Source: Gambelia wislizenii
Taxonomy: Eukaryota; Chordata; Lepidosauria; Squamata; Crotaphytidae
Reading direction: 5' to 3'
Assembly (NCBI GenBank): GCA_030847615.1
Contig: JAUMIR010000001.1
Span: 293,286,187 to 293,350,186 of the forward strand
Length of the DNA: 64,000 bases
In this document: piece after piece, positions 1 to 10,690 of the stretch
How positions within the stretch are numbered: position 1 is the stretch's first letter
Layout of the letters: each line of letters begins with the position of its first letter
Translations under genes and position numbers: made by a program
The notes under the pieces: generated by a model
The model's input: only the letters and a program-made list of their open reading frames with translations
Database searches by the model: none
What the model was told of the DNA's origin: nothing

Positions 1-260
1 TTTATTATCGCCAATTCACCCCACTTTTCTTTCCATAACGGATTCAATATCTGCCAATCTTCACAATATTTTAAAGTCTTTTTCATTTCCTGCATGGCGG
101 GAGGTTGGACTGGATGGCCCTTGTGGTCTCTTCCAACTCTACAATTCTATGATTCTGTGATTCCCATCCAAAATAACTGTTAACCTATCCATTTCCACCA
201 TATCGTACAGCTTTAACACCCTATCAAAATGTCGAAATGTCATCTAAGTCATTTCTAAAG
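1..260 (-). mobile_element. L1 ORF2 C-terminal remnant, split by a CR1 insertion
   Basis: The reverse complement of 1-85 reads as an open L1 ORF2-like tail (KYCEDWQILNPLWKEKWGELA). The reverse complement of about 163-240 reads as the segment that should precede it (HFDRVLKLYDMVEMDRLTVIL), similar to the L1 at 57344-57553. A CR1 tail lies between the two halves. Confidence 0.55.
86..163 (+). mobile_element. CR1 3' end fragment
   Basis: Contains the CR1 3' end consensus seen repeatedly in this window (TTGGACTGGATGGCCC, then GGTCTCTTCCAACTCTA) and the ATTCTATG/ATTCTGTG tail. Only the last ~75 bases are present (5' truncated). It interrupts L1 sequence. Confidence 0.85.
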
Positions 261-1655
261 TTATTAAACAACATTAGGAGGTTGTCTAAATGGTGAAAAT
301 AAAACTAATAGAATTCGCAGGGAATACCTTTTGTCCCAACGAAATCCCATGGTGATTTGCCTTATTCAGAAATAGGGGTGTCAAAAATTCCAAAAACTAT
401 GTGAGGAAAGCCTTCTTAGCTTTTCTCAAGGTTTTTAAAATAATGTGTGGAAATGTGCATTACCACTCGTTTGGACAACTGAATCACATTGTAGCACATT
501 CTTGGTCAGGGTGGAAGTTGAAAGGTGCTTTGTTGGGTGCAGGCTAGGGGCAGGCTTGACAGCAATGAAGTTGATGGAAGTGCCATTTTGGAGTTTCATG
601 TTGCTGATCATGCACTTTTTTTTTGCTGCACTGAGGCAACCAACCCACTTTTTAAAGCAGAAGGTTGCACTTGCGCACCTTTGATTTTCAGTTTAAAAAA
701 ATACTGTGTAGTGACGACAACTTGTGGAGAATAATAACACAAGTAATTCACTTTCAGCTACCATGTTGATTCGTAGACATGACTGTGTGTGAACTTCAAA
801 CACGGATAGTTTTGCATACCAGCAACTTTGCCAAAGGACCGTGGAGACAAATTAATGCATTTGCATTAATGCGCAGCAATCAGCATTATATGTTCTCGTC
901 TAAACAAGACCCAGGGGCTGGACAATTAAACAGAATTTTCCGAAGGCATAGCTACAGTTTTTGAGCAAATGTGTGTATTCTTGTTTGGCAAGATTTAGGA
1001 GATGTATTCTGTATCATATCTCAATGATTAAACTGATGCATAATGCAAAATATAGACTTTGCCACAGAGAAATCTCTGTGCATCACTCTGATAGTCAAAA
1101 TAGATGCAACAGTGGTTCTATCTGTACACTGGCTTGGAAGAAGTTCCTTATTTTGGGGCTATATCTTCTAGAATCCACAAGCATGGAGTAACTTTCCTGA
1201 GATTGACACAATTATTGTCATTTGGTCTCTGGGAAAGTACTGCTCAATAAATTACAGAGGTGACTGTGGACAGTGTGTCTCACAATTTAAAACTAGAGTC
1301 ATAGCCACTTTGTGTCAGAACATATTGTTACCTTGTGTTTACCAGCTAGGCACATCTCTCCTGCATCATAAAGCTGGCAAAAGATAGTCCCTGTGTGGGG
1401 TTAATTTAAGGAGAATGAAAACTGTTCATATACCCTATTTAGCCCTATTTCTGTGAAACAACAGGAGTTACTTATCTCAAGCAGCCCTAACAACATCTGA
1501 GCCACCATATCAAAGACAGCCTGTTTGCCATGTGTGGTTGGGTGTCAGGCAATTGATAAAATCCTTGCATCCAGTTCATGTACAGATAGGGCTGCTTTAA
1601 GGAATTTTGGGCCCCCCTGCAATGCTTTATTTTGGGGGCCCCATATGTTTATCTC
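261..1655. other. Unassigned intron 1 sequence
   Basis: No exon-like frame or confident repeat. About 330-380 weakly resembles a CORE/MIR SINE tail. A GC-rich hairpin around 1610-1645 (GGGCCCCC...GGGGGCCC) lies just before a Tigger-like end. The open frames here have no recognisable motif. Confidence 0.4.
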
Positions 1656-1659
1656 AAGT

Positions 1660-1858
1660 CAGTGTAACCTAACCACACCTACCATAGAGTCTTCCTAGAA
1701 AACTTGTCCTCTCTAGCCATTTCTAGGTCCTCCAAGGCAACTCTATGGTATTTTAAACCAGAAGTCCCATTATTTTCAATGGGGCTCACTATTATCCACA
1801 GTTTTCAGTATCCACACCCCCCAGAACCAATCCCCAGTGGATAAGGGGGGGGCTACTG
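1660..1858. mobile_element. Tigger-like DNA transposon end
   Basis: The right edge reads AAGGGGGGGGCTACTG followed by TA. Reversed, it is CAGTAGCCCCCCC then a TTATCCACTGGGG-type sequence, the pogo/Tigger CAGT terminus with TA target. It parallels the element at 18002-18662. The left end is unresolved. Confidence 0.5.
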
Positions 1859-1948
1859 TATTACATAATTTGCCACCAATAATTTACCTTAGCAATTAAC
1901 GTAATGGTGTAGATTTCCTAAAAAAAAAAGAAAAGAATAAAAAGAAAG

Positions 1949-2608
1949 AGTGGACTACAAGCTGAAAATGAGTTAGCAGTGTGATACAGCAGCAAAAAAA
2001 GCCAATGCGATTCTAGGTTGTATTAATAGGAGTATAGTGTCTAGATCAAGGGAAGTAATAGTACCACTCCATTCTTCTTTGGTCAGATCTCACCTGGAAT
2101 ACTGTCTCCAGTTCTGGGCACAACAATTCAAGAAGGATATTGAGAAGCTGGAATGTGTCCAGAGGAGGGCAACCAGGATGGTGGGAGGTCTGGAAGCCAT
2201 TATGCCCTATGAAGAGTGGCTTAGGGAGCTGGGTATGTTTAGCCTGGAGAAGAGAAGGTTGAGAGGTGACATGATAGCCATGTTTAAATGTTTGAAGGGA
2301 TGTCATAGTGAGGATGGAGCAAGCTTGTTTTCTGCTGCTCCAGAGACTAGGATACGGAGCAGTGGGTTCAAACTACAGGAAAAGAGATTCCACCTAAACA
2401 TGAGGAAGAACTTCCTGACAGTAAGAGCTTTTTGGTAGTGGAATACACTGCCTCAGAGTGTGACGGAGTCTCCTTCTTTGGAGGTTTTTAAGCAGAGGTT
2501 GGATGGCCATCTGTCATGAGTGCTTTGATTGTGTGTTCCTGCAGGCAGAAGCCGATTGGATGGGATGGCGGCTGGGGTCCCTTCCAGCCCTATGATTCTA
2601 TGATTCTA
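1949..2608 (+). mobile_element. CR1 LINE, 5'-truncated copy with ORF2 C-terminus
   Basis: Aligns by eye to the longer copy at 60366-62098, from the [10 protein letters not shown] region to the ATTCTATG tail. It encodes [25 protein letters not shown] and later [18 protein letters not shown], with a stop inside and a broken C-terminus. Inactive fossil. Confidence 0.88.
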
Positions 2609-2609
2609 G

Positions 2610-2722
2610 GCTGCATTCAGAGCCTGGGAAAGTTACTTTTGGATTACACCTCCCAGAATCCCCCTGCCAGCACCCTTCTCAAGGTCTTGTTGCATTGTTC
2701 CTTTTCCAGCATTCTCTAGCCC
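2610..2722. mobile_element. MITE fragment (GGGAAAGTTACTTTT family)
   Basis: GCCTGGGAAAGTTACTTTTGG followed by ACACCTCCCAGAATCCC matches the reversed right arm of the small palindromic element at 7227-7327. Only one arm is clear. Confidence 0.45.
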
Positions 2723-2930
2723 AGTGGTTCTTAACCCGGGGTCTGCAATGTCCTCACAGGGAGTCCTCAAAGGCTTGAAGGCTGGTTGGCCCACCTCCTC
2801 CCTGTAGTCGAGCAGCCACGTGACAGGAACCAAGGCAAAGGCTGGCTGGGTGGCTTGGCCTGCACATTGACATTCAATCCACTCCAGCCACAAACTTGCA
2901 GGAAGAAGCAAGAGTGCTTCTGAGGGAAAG
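2723..2930 (+). mobile_element. hAT-like fragment, one terminus only
   Basis: Starts with CAGTGGTTCTTAACCCGGGG, a terminal motif widespread in Charlie-type hAT elements. No matching right terminus was found. Confidence 0.4.
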
Positions 2931-2994
2931 TTTAATGGATGGTGTAATCGTATTATTGTTGTTGTTAGCTATTATTATTAGCTACTATTATTAG

Positions 2995-3065
2995 GGTTTT
3001 AAACCTTGCCTAGAAAACCCCATGGTTGGTTTGCCTTAGTCAGAAATGACTTGAAGGCACATAGG
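2995..3065 (+). mobile_element. CORE/MIR-like SINE tail fragment
   Basis: TGCCTAGAAAACCCCATGG and AGTCAGAAATGACTTGAAGG match the 3' part of the SINE found reversed at 60150-60367. Confidence 0.55.
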
Positions 3066-3230
3066 CACACATACACAAATTCCTTTTGCAGGTTGAACTC
3101 AGTTGGCAGCAAGGGGAAGAAGCTGAGGAGAAAGGGGGAAAGGGAGGGAGGGAGGGGAGAGAAACCAAGACATCTTAAGAGCAGCTGGAAAGATGGGGTG
3201 GAGGGGATTTATGTGGAAGGAAGGTAAGCG

Positions 3231-3279
3231 AAGGAAGGAAGGAAGGAAGGAAGGAAGGAAGGAAGGAAGGAAGGAAGGA
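3231..3279 (+). repeat. (GGAA)n microsatellite
   Basis: About twelve near-perfect GGAA units inside a purine-rich stretch (about 3110-3300), followed by a CT/CA-rich stretch. The open frames across 3006-3434 are translations of this simple sequence. Confidence 0.95.
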
Positions 3280-3883
3280 GCCCTTTCTGAAGAGAGAGCA
3301 GGGGAGAAAGAGACGACCCTCACAATTGCTTCCCTCCCCCTCCTCTCTCTCTCACACACACTCACCCCTCTCTGGCACACGCCTGGCTGGCTTGCCTTTT
3401 GAAGATCCTGGGAGGAGAGGCGAGGGAGCAGCAAAGTCTCTCCTCCAGCTTCTTTCTCTTTCTAGTTTGGGAGACACGGTGTTTTGTTTTTGTTTTTTAA
3501 TGGAAGAGGGCAGGGCCCTCTGGTTGTGTGAGGCCCCCTGCAGATGCTGATTTGGCAGTATGGTTATGCCAGCCCCAGGTACAGAGATGTCTCCTTCAGG
3601 ACAACAGAAGTTCCTTCCTCCCTTTCATCCCTTGACTAAGGGGAAATCCTTCTGTAGTAGGTCTGCTTGAGAAACCCAGCTGAGGAGCACCACAGAACCC
3701 TATAAATAAATCAGTGAAGTTCTGAATATCTCTGTGCAACTTGAATTCAATAGTCACGTCTCAACAAACAACACAGTTTAATCCTGTTCATACAGGAAAT
3801 ACAACATAAACAAGAAACTGAATTACCAGGCGTCACGATGGAGTCAGCAGGATATTTGGATTAACTCCAACCCCGTTAACATG

Positions 3884-4189
3884 GGACTTTATCAGACATG
3901 GCAAAAAACCACATCATAAGGATGCAATGATAACACAAAAGGCTGAAATTATCAGACAATGTTGTCATTCAGCTGTTCCCACTGCATCACACTGGCATGA
4001 ATGAGGTGTCACATTTTATTGACAGCTTAGCCCATCAATAAAAAAGTGACACCTCATCTGTGCCATTGCGATGCATCAGGAACGGGTAAGTGACGAGAAC
4101 ATCTGATATTTTTTGCCTTTGCTGCTATTGTCTCATCCTAAACAATGGGTTTTTTTTTTTAGCGATATTGACCTCGTCTGATAAAGTCC
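3884..4189 (+). mobile_element. MITE, GGACTTTATCAGAC family (copy 1)
   Basis: Left terminus GGACTTTATCAGACATGG, right terminus CCTCGTCTGATAAAGTCC; these are inverted repeats of each other. About 306 bp. Other copies at 8112-8714 and 24466-25095. Confidence 0.75.
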
Positions 4190-4249
4190 GTGGTGGCTGG
4201 CATGGGGTACAAGGATTAACTGCAGCTGGAGAAGTTCTCCCTATACAAG

Positions 4250-4383
4250 GGTGAGAGTTATGCAGCCCTCCAGATGTTGTTGGATCCCTAGCATCCCAGC
4301 ATCCCTAGCCAGCACAGCCAATGGTGAAGAATGCTAGGAGCTGCAGTCCAACAGCACCTGGAAGCCTGCATGATTCTCACCCT
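4250..4383. mobile_element. Short palindromic MITE (CTCCAGATGTTGTTGGA family)
   Basis: GCAGCCCTCCAGATGTTGTT at the left pairs with AGTCCAACAGCACCTGGAAG at the right; the centre holds AGCCAGCACAGCCAATGG. This squamate-wide repeat type recurs at 5214, 16650 and 30558. Confidence 0.7.
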
Positions 4384-4549
4384 TGTGCTACAACCAGGGA
4401 TATATGGGAGCTGATTATCTTGTAGCATGCTACTGAATGCTCAAACAACCACTTCCTTGCATATTACATTTTTGGATCATATAAACTGCCGAAGGTTTTT
4501 ATTGTAAGATTTTAAAATGGAGAGTTAGCTCTGTTGCTTTTATTTTCAA

Positions 4550-4660
4550 TGTTATGTGCCCTCAAGTCAACTGTGACTTGACCCATTCCTAGGATTTTCT
4601 TGGCAAGATTTATTTAGAACAGGTTTGCCACTGCTTTCCTCTAAAGTAGAGTGTGACTTT
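4550..4660 (-). mobile_element. CORE/MIR-like SINE fragment
   Basis: ATGTGCCCTCAAGTCAACTG, GGATTTTCTTGGCAAGATTT and the following AGGTTTGCCACTGCTTTCCT are the reversed core and tail of the SINE at 60150-60367. Confidence 0.65.
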
Positions 4661-4839
4661 TTAATTTAAAATTTTTAAAACAGATTTAGCTCCATTACTT
4701 TTATGCAGTTTGGATAATAGTACCCTGATTAAGTGACTTGTGAATAAAGTTCTAAATGTCTTCACCCTGATCTGGAAATTTATTTATTTATTGTTTTTCA
4801 AGACTGATCACCTTTCTCTTACTGAATTACTCAACCAAC

Positions 4840-4909
4840 ATGGATTGGTTTCAGAAAAGTGTGTTTTGTTTGGCATTGTTTTTCATCAATAACTTAATTA
4901 TCTTTTCAG
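4840..4909 (+). other. In-frame ATG and hydrophobic reading frame directly upstream of ACVR1C exon 2
   Basis: The exon 2 frame is open for 23 codons upstream of the splice acceptor, back to an ATG in a strong context (A at -3, G at +4). The peptide has one early lysine, then a run of about 15 mostly hydrophobic residues (VFCLALFFI...LIIF) ending Ser-Gly just before the ectodomain, so it resembles a signal peptide. A T-rich polypyrimidine tract read in this frame will give Phe/Leu/Ile by chance, so this may be coincidence. If transcription began in intron 1, it would give a receptor with an alternative leader. No clear promoter is visible. Confidence 0.3.
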
Positions 4910-5140
4910 GTCTAACATGTGTGTGCCAATGGTGTGAAAAAACAAACTACACTTGTGAAACTGAGGGAGCCTGTTGGACGTCAGTCATGCTAACAAATGG
5001 TCGGCAAGAGGTAATAAAGGCCTGTGTGACTCTGCCACAACTGAAGGCACAAATCTTCTGCCATAGTTCTAAGAACATAACCAGGACGGAATGTTGCTAT
5101 ACTGATTTCTGCAACAACATCACCATTCACTTGCCCACAG
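4910..5140 (+). CDS. ACVR1C: ACVR1C exon 2: activin-type extracellular ligand-binding domain
   Basis: The exon begins after a cttttcag acceptor and ends at a gtaagaag donor. It encodes the three-finger ectodomain. Ten cysteines are visible (CVC, WC, TC, AC, AC, FC, CC, FC), enough for five disulfides, and the domain closes with CCYTDFCN, the diagnostic CC-x(4,5)-CN pattern of these receptors. Three N-glycosylation sequons are visible (NYT, NIT, NIT). The opening codon is a split glycine completed by the last base of an unseen exon 1 (phase 1). The domain would lie outside the cell and contact ligand together with an ACVR2-type receptor. The frame stays open upstream of the acceptor to an ATG at 4840, described in a separate entry. 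Confidence 0.95.
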
Positions 5141-5213
5141 GTAAGAAGTTCTTGGTAATGCAAGGAAACCTATTGTGTCCTCACATAACCCTTACCTGAA
5201 AGAAGCTGGAGGT

Positions 5214-5332
5214 GGACAAAGTGCACCCCTCCAGATCTTGTGATGCAGCTCTCATCAACCATAGCCAGCATAGCCAATGATGAGGAATGCTGGGAATTGT
5301 ACTCCAACAGTATCTGGAGGATACTCATGCCT
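5214..5332. mobile_element. Short palindromic MITE (same family as 4250-4383)
   Basis: CCCCTCCAGATCTTGTGATG, a central AGCCAGCATAGCCAATGATG, and TCCAACAGTATCTGGAGGAT: the same inverted arrangement. It begins about 75 bases past the exon 2 donor. Confidence 0.65.
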
Positions 5333-5354
5333 GGAATAAGTCCAATTGAACATA

Positions 5355-6320
5355 GGGGTCGTTTACACGGCAAAATAAATCCTCAAAGAATGTGACAAGA
5401 AGCCTGATAGTTCCCACACATTTCGAAGCAACAGCGCCCTTTTCAGAAGGAAGGGGTGCAAAAAACCCATAAGTTGCGCAGTATCAGCTTTCGCTAGTTT
5501 TCCACACTTTTTTGATTAAGTTTGCGAAAATGCGCATAATTTATCGTGGGAACTAACGATCGTGTAAACTGGCATCTGCCTTTTCAAATTACTGTGAGCA
5601 GAGCTGAATCCTGATTGGTTGGAGTGACCATTCTGCTTTATCCGAATAGACTGAGGGGTTGGAGAGAAGAAATTCACCCTCCTTCTGCTTGCAACCCACT
5701 TTGGAAAATCGAGCCCTTCCTGTCTGTCTTTCGGGGGTGGGGGTGGGAAGATGCTTCGCTGCTTCGCTGGTGTGTGTGTGTGTGCTGGGAAACAGCCGAT
5801 CGCATGTTCGTTCTTTTGTTTGTTTGTCCTTCCATTCACTTGCCTTTATTCAAGGCTTTGGAGGGAGGGAAAACAATTAGGAATGAGGCAAGCCCTAGTT
5901 CTGTGGTGTGTGTTTGTGTGTGTATGCATGAAGGGAAGCGAAGGAGATCGCTCCACCATGTTTTTGCTTGTTCGTGCTTTCATTGACTCCTTTATAGAAG
6001 CCTTTCGGGGCTGGGGAAGATGGGGGGAGTTTGACAGATCGCTCTTTCGATCGCTTGTTTGTTTGTCCCTTTTCTTTCCTCTCATTATTTATGGTCTCCG
6101 TAACCCCCTGCTTGCTCCCTCCCCACCTCCTGCCTGGCTTTAATCATCTGGAGGCGATCCTCCCACCACCTTTGCCTGTGTGAACTAAGCAAAACAGAAA
6201 GTTGCTGGATCTGGCTTCATCATCCGAAAATGCCAGGCGTCATGTGATTTATGCACTCCTGATGCAAAAGAACGGTAATCCGGAATCTTGCGGACTTTTT
6301 CCTGTCGTGGAACCGGCCCC
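5355..6320 (-). mobile_element. Non-autonomous DNA transposon, ~0.9 kb TTTGCGCTTT family (copy 1)
   Basis: Termini GGGGTCGTTTACACGGCAAA and GTCGTGGAACCGGCCCC, flanked by ATA on both sides (5352-5354 and 6321-6323). The interior shares, in reverse, the elements of copies at 9092 and 17016: the TTTGCGAAAATGCGC segment, a TGTGTGTG tract and a paired GAGAGG region. Several long open frames over it are repeat translations. Confidence 0.7.
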
Positions 6321-6449
6321 ATAGACATCCTTCAGAATAGACGGATAGGACTGGATTGGATGTCAGAGTAAAAATAAATGGTTCTTTCTTTTGTTGAAGA
6401 CGAGCTTGTTAACACACATTTTTAAAAGTTTACATGTCAAATTACAAGA

Positions 6450-6861
6450 GGAAGAGATGCAGTTTAATCCTTTTGCTTTCCTTATGGGAAATTCTGCCCC
6501 ATTACATTTAGAGGCATGATCAAATGGATACTCCTGATAGGGCCTTCTCAGTGGTTGCTCCGGGCTCTGGAACTCCCTTCCTAGAGACACTACAGTGCTC
6601 CCCCCACCACAATGGCTGTCTTTCTATTGGCAGACAAACACTTTTTAAAATTCTGATACTCTTTTGAAAACTGACGATCTTAAAAGGAGGACTTTTAAAA
6701 GTATTGTTTTAACTGTCTTTTTAACTGCATTTTTAATACCATACAATATAATTTTACATACAATTTTAATTGTATGTTTTTAATTGTTTTTAGTGTTACT
6801 GGTTTAATTCTATTTTAATGTCAACTTTTTTGTATTTTTAACCATGCTGTACCTGTGGGGT

Positions 6862-6895
<34 letters not shown>
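6450..6895 (+). mobile_element. L2 LINE 3' end
   Basis: GGGCCTTCTCAGTGGTTGCT and GGCTCTGGAACTCCCTTCCT are typical of the vertebrate L2 3' region. A T-rich 3' UTR follows, ending in (AAC)n at 6862-6894. Confidence 0.7.
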
Positions 6896-8111
6896 TAGGA
6901 TCTGCCGTTTTCATTTGCACTTCATTGTGAGCAATCAAAACAGCAGCTCCTTGACATACAGTAGATGCCCACTGGGGGTGGGATGGGATGGAGGGAGCAA
7001 GTCAGATATCAGTGCCTGTGGGCCCTGTTGGTTGGTTGGTTAGCTGTTGCTTTGAATTTAAAACAAAACACAATTGTTTATAAATGATAAATATTGATGA
7101 CCTGTTTCCAAAGCTTCAGAGTTTGTAGACCTGTCACATGGAAAAGGCATACCCATTTTGTTGAGTGGTCGGAGTAATAAGAAAAGGCCTTTGCATCAAG
7201 TTTCCTATGACTCACTGGAGCATAGAACAATTTTTTTTTGGATAGCAACTCCCAGAATCCCCAGACTTAGCAGGTTGGGTGATACTGGGAGTTGTAGCCC
7301 CAAAAAAAGTAACTTTCCCAAATTGTGCAAGGTATAAGAATCCTTGCACTGCCCATGATTGCCTTATTTCTTTTCTTTAAGTATGGCTGCTTTTAAATAA
7401 CTTGCTTTCATGTCTACTCTTTACTGTATTTTCTTCAGCGCCTTTTACCTCTTCTCCTTTAGAGGCTTGCAGACCAGGAACCAATTTATTTTAATATTGG
7501 AAACCCTGGATAAGGTATATTTCAGAAGGATCAGAGAGCACTTTAAAAAATGTACCGTATATATTTCTATTCTACAAAAAATGGACTTGGGAAAATGGAT
7601 TCCCCCCACAATAAAATGAATCTATTTTTTTAAAAAATAGAAAGACTTAAATGAGCAAAAACATATTTTCTCTTTGAAATCCATGGCAGATGAAACATAT
7701 TTACAAGCACTGGTTTTACTTCAATCAAAATGACTTCTACAGAGTTATTAATTGAGCTGAGGGATGTATTTTTCTCTCTTATTCTAAGGAAAGTAAGTTA
7801 AATGTGGTCTGAAACTGGGATTTATTTATTTTCTGATCATGAGCCTGACCATTCATCCTAATCACAGCACACAACTGGTTAGGGGCTTAAAATTTTCAGG
7901 CAATCCAGTTTCTGCTGAGGCCTACCTACAAAAACCCACAGTCCTACCTCCTTGTGTGTACACTTGGGCTAATAGCGTTTCACTGTTTGAATTACTTACT
8001 TAAATACTTTAGTCATGAGCTAAGGTAGTCCCAAAGAGTACCTAGCATTGGAGACAATTTGTGAGGTGTTGCTGGGAACAATTTTGCCAATTATACCATG
8101 TGCCAGACAAG
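6896..8111. other. Intron 2 segment, mostly unassigned
   Basis: Contains one small palindromic MITE (7227-7327). The remainder is AT-rich with no recognisable motif in its short open frames. Confidence 0.4.
7227..7327. mobile_element. Small palindromic MITE
   Basis: AACTCCCAGAATCCCCAGAC on the left against GATACTGGGAGTTGTAGCCC on the right, outer arms ACAATTTTTTTTTGG and AAGTAACTTTCCCAAATTGT. A hairpin of about 100 bp. Confidence 0.6.
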
Positions 8112-8714
8112 GGACATTATCACACCAGCCTGCTGTCCCATTGCAATCTTGCTACTTTAATAATGGAAACATACTGATTTTGTGCCCTTTCTTATCACAT
8201 CATTCTCCCAACTAGTGCTTTAGTGCTACTTTGGGAATCCATGGTCCCGCAATGTGTCTTCTGCACCGCCTCCATAGCTCTGCCTTCTAAGCTCAGTATG
8301 CCTTACTATGCACATGTATGCCTTTCAATTATTATTTTTTTAAAGAGCACAATTGTAAAATTATGGCAATATGCTTAAATAATAAAATAAAATAAAATAA
8401 AAATAAATGAAAACAGCCTCCTTTGCAATAGCAAGGAGGAGGTGCGGACGGGGGAGAGGAGCAAAATAATGCCCACTCATACAACAAGGCTACCATGGAA
8501 TCGGAACTGCAGTGGCATGGACTTATCGCACAGAAATCAACAATGGAAAAGGAGTGTGATTGGGAGTCATGGACAGATATTACTGACAGTGCTCCAGGAG
8601 TGCATGGAGGGTGAAGCAGCTACTTCACAGAAACGGCATTGTGTGATAAGTATCACCCAAAGACTTGATTATACAGTTGAAATAACGCTATACCATCCTT
8701 GTGTGATAAAGTCC
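8112..8714 (+). mobile_element. MITE, GGACTTTATCAGAC family (copy 2)
   Basis: Left terminus GGACATTATCACACC and right terminus TTGTGTGATAAAGTCC. About 603 bp, more diverged than the other two. The 136-aa open frame at 8442 lies largely in it. Confidence 0.6.
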
Positions 8715-9091
8715 AAAGATAGAAAACATTGGTTTATTTTCTGTTTCCTTGTTGTTATGTTTGTCACATTTATGTTCCCCTTCTCTCCAGTGAGTTCCAA
8801 GTGGTATATGCGACAGTCTTTCTCCACCTTTATCCTCAAAATATCCCTATGAGGAAGTCAGACGGAGCAGAAGTGTGAATGGTCAAAAATCACCTGGTGT
8901 GTGTGTCTATTTCATACTACACAGTTGCAACTTTTTAGTCCAGATTTAATCCATGGCTGCATCCTGTAGAACCAGGCCCTGAAATGTCAGTGCCTGGTTT
9001 AGTCTTGACCTGGCAGCTCTATAGGCGAGAGATGGAGAAAGTATGGCCCAGGGGTACATGCTGCTCCCCATCCTACTCTTTGCAGCTTCCA

Positions 9092-9289
9092 GGGGCTCAG
9101 TTCCATGGCAGTTTTTATTGTGATAGTTTGCGCTTTAGCGCTTTTTCGCACCAGTGCCGGGTAGTTTAGATGATTTATTGGGAAATTGGTTGCTCTGTTT
9201 ATTTTTTCGCTTTCTGGTTCAGACAGGCAAAGGTGGGGGTGTGTGGTCTCCCAAGCACATCTGGGGGAAGATGAGACGGAGGGAGGGAA

Positions 9290-9322
<33 letters not shown>

Positions 9323-9937
9323 AAGTGCTCGGATCTTTCCCTCCTCTGAGGAATGCCTGCTGGTTTTCATGCCTTAGCAAAGGCTAAGGAATGCCTTAGG
9401 AATGCCTGATAGTTTTCATGCCTCTTCTTCCAAAAGCCCTTTCAGCCACGGAGGAGCTATTCCCCCCTTGTCACACACAAATGTGATCAGAGGAGTGCGA
9501 GTGAGCGAAAAGCTGGAGGAGCCCATTGCTACTCAATCTCCCTCCCTCCCTTCCTCTCTCTCTCTCTCACACACACAGACAGCTTGCTGGATTTTTTCCA
9601 TGGCTGAAAACAGGGGCTGGATCTTTTCATTTCAGGCCCCTCCATCTCTTGCAAGCCCACCCCCTCCTTGGACACAGCTCTGCTGTGACTATATCGGAAA
9701 GATTGCTGGTAGTTCACATAGACTTTTCCGAAATGGTAATTCACACAATCAATAATGTGCTAAGTTGTGCTACTTTTAAAGAAAGTCGGGTAAAGTAGCG
9801 AAAACCCTTATTACGCTACTTTTGAGTTTTTGAGCTCCCCCCCTTCTGAATGAGGCAATACTGTGGCGTGATGTGTGGGAACAATTAGGAATTTTAGTGA
9901 TTTATTTAAGGGAATATTTTGCCGTGTAAATGGGGCC
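9092..9937 (+). mobile_element. Non-autonomous DNA transposon, ~0.9 kb TTTGCGCTTT family (copy 2)
   Basis: Starts GGGGCTCAGTTCCATGGCAG, continues TTTGCGCTTTAGCGCTTTTT and CGCACCAGTGCCGG, and ends TTTGCCGTGTAAATGGGGCC. It matches the copy at 17016-17937 over most of its length, including an internal (GA)n (9289-9325) and CTCTCTCACACACA tract. Confidence 0.75.
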
Positions 9938-9984
9938 CAAGTCTTATCCAGGGCTCTGCACCACATACAGATCAACTGGCATGA

Positions 9985-10256
9985 ATTTTTTAAAAGACTC
10001 TTCTTCTGAAAATGCTTTGGAAAACCATTGTAAACCCAGACATGTCAGCCAGAAAAGGATCTCGGTAGTCTGTCTTATGTAGGAACACCAGAACCTGGGA
10101 GGCCACTATGTGTTCCAGTACTTTGCCCAAGAATGGGCTGCTGGAGACTATCCCAAAGACTATTACACCTTTCTGGCATCTGTCTGCTCCTTGACTCTGA
10201 GGCCAGACCTTATGGGAGCTGGTTATGAGATGGTTGCCTTGAAAGATGTTGCACAA
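9985..10256 (-). mobile_element. L2 LINE reverse transcriptase fragment
   Basis: The minus-strand frame reads SSPFLGKVLEHIVASQV followed by FLHKTDYRDPF, resembling the L2 RT segment also seen at 39135-39587 (GKVIERAVAFQLQ). Short and broken. Confidence 0.6.
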
Positions 10257-10394
10257 GGGGAATGTTGTGGGATCTATTTACATGAGTATTTATGCCTGAC
10301 CAACTCATATATACATAAATATAATAATGTAATATTCCTGATATTCTTGGTTTGGTGCCAAAGCTGGTTGAATACCAGCTTCCATTATATGACC

Positions 10395-10690
10395 TGTGTA
10401 TTTTTATTTATTTATTTATTTATTTATTTATACCCCGCTCTTCAGCCTCAAGGCTATCAGAGCGGCTTACCAATTGTTTTAAGCAATAGCTATTTACACA
10501 TCTACACTGCGTTAAGCAGTTTCCAATGTGCATTAGCTAATTGCCCCCACAAGCCGGGTACTCATTTTACTGACCTACGAAAGGATGGAAGGCTGAGTGA
10601 ACCTTGGAGCCTGCTGGAATTGAACTTGCAACGTGGTGACTTTGCAGTACTGGCATTTAACCACTGTGCCACCAGGGCTCCTGTGTATAA
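10395..10690 (-). mobile_element. tRNA-derived SINE (copy 1), antisense
   Basis: On the minus strand the element opens with a tRNA-like head. An A box-like TGGCACAGTGGTTAAATGCC and a B box-like GTTGCAAGTTCAATTCC are visible, followed by a body reaching a (TTTA)n-type tail at 10399-10431 on the + strand. The same element recurs at 53263-53467. The 198-aa open frame over it is a repeat translation. Confidence 0.8.

Noticed and set aside
3006..3550. Overlapping open frames around the GGAA tract
   Set aside because: Lys/Glu/Gly/Arg or Ser/Phe/Leu/Pro repeats produced by the microsatellite.
1..4839. ACVR1C exon 1 in the first 4.8 kb
   Set aside because: No ATG with a signal-peptide frame ending in a phase-1 donor, and no CpG-rich promoter-like stretch. 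Exon 1 is probably far upstream.
5516..6143. Several 70-130-aa open frames on both strands
   Set aside because: All lie in one non-autonomous transposon copy and translate TG/GA-rich sequence.
10600..10690. Functional tRNA gene
   Set aside because: The A and B box-like blocks belong to a SINE head without a cloverleaf-forming acceptor stem; a second diverged copy lies at 53.3-53.5 kb.
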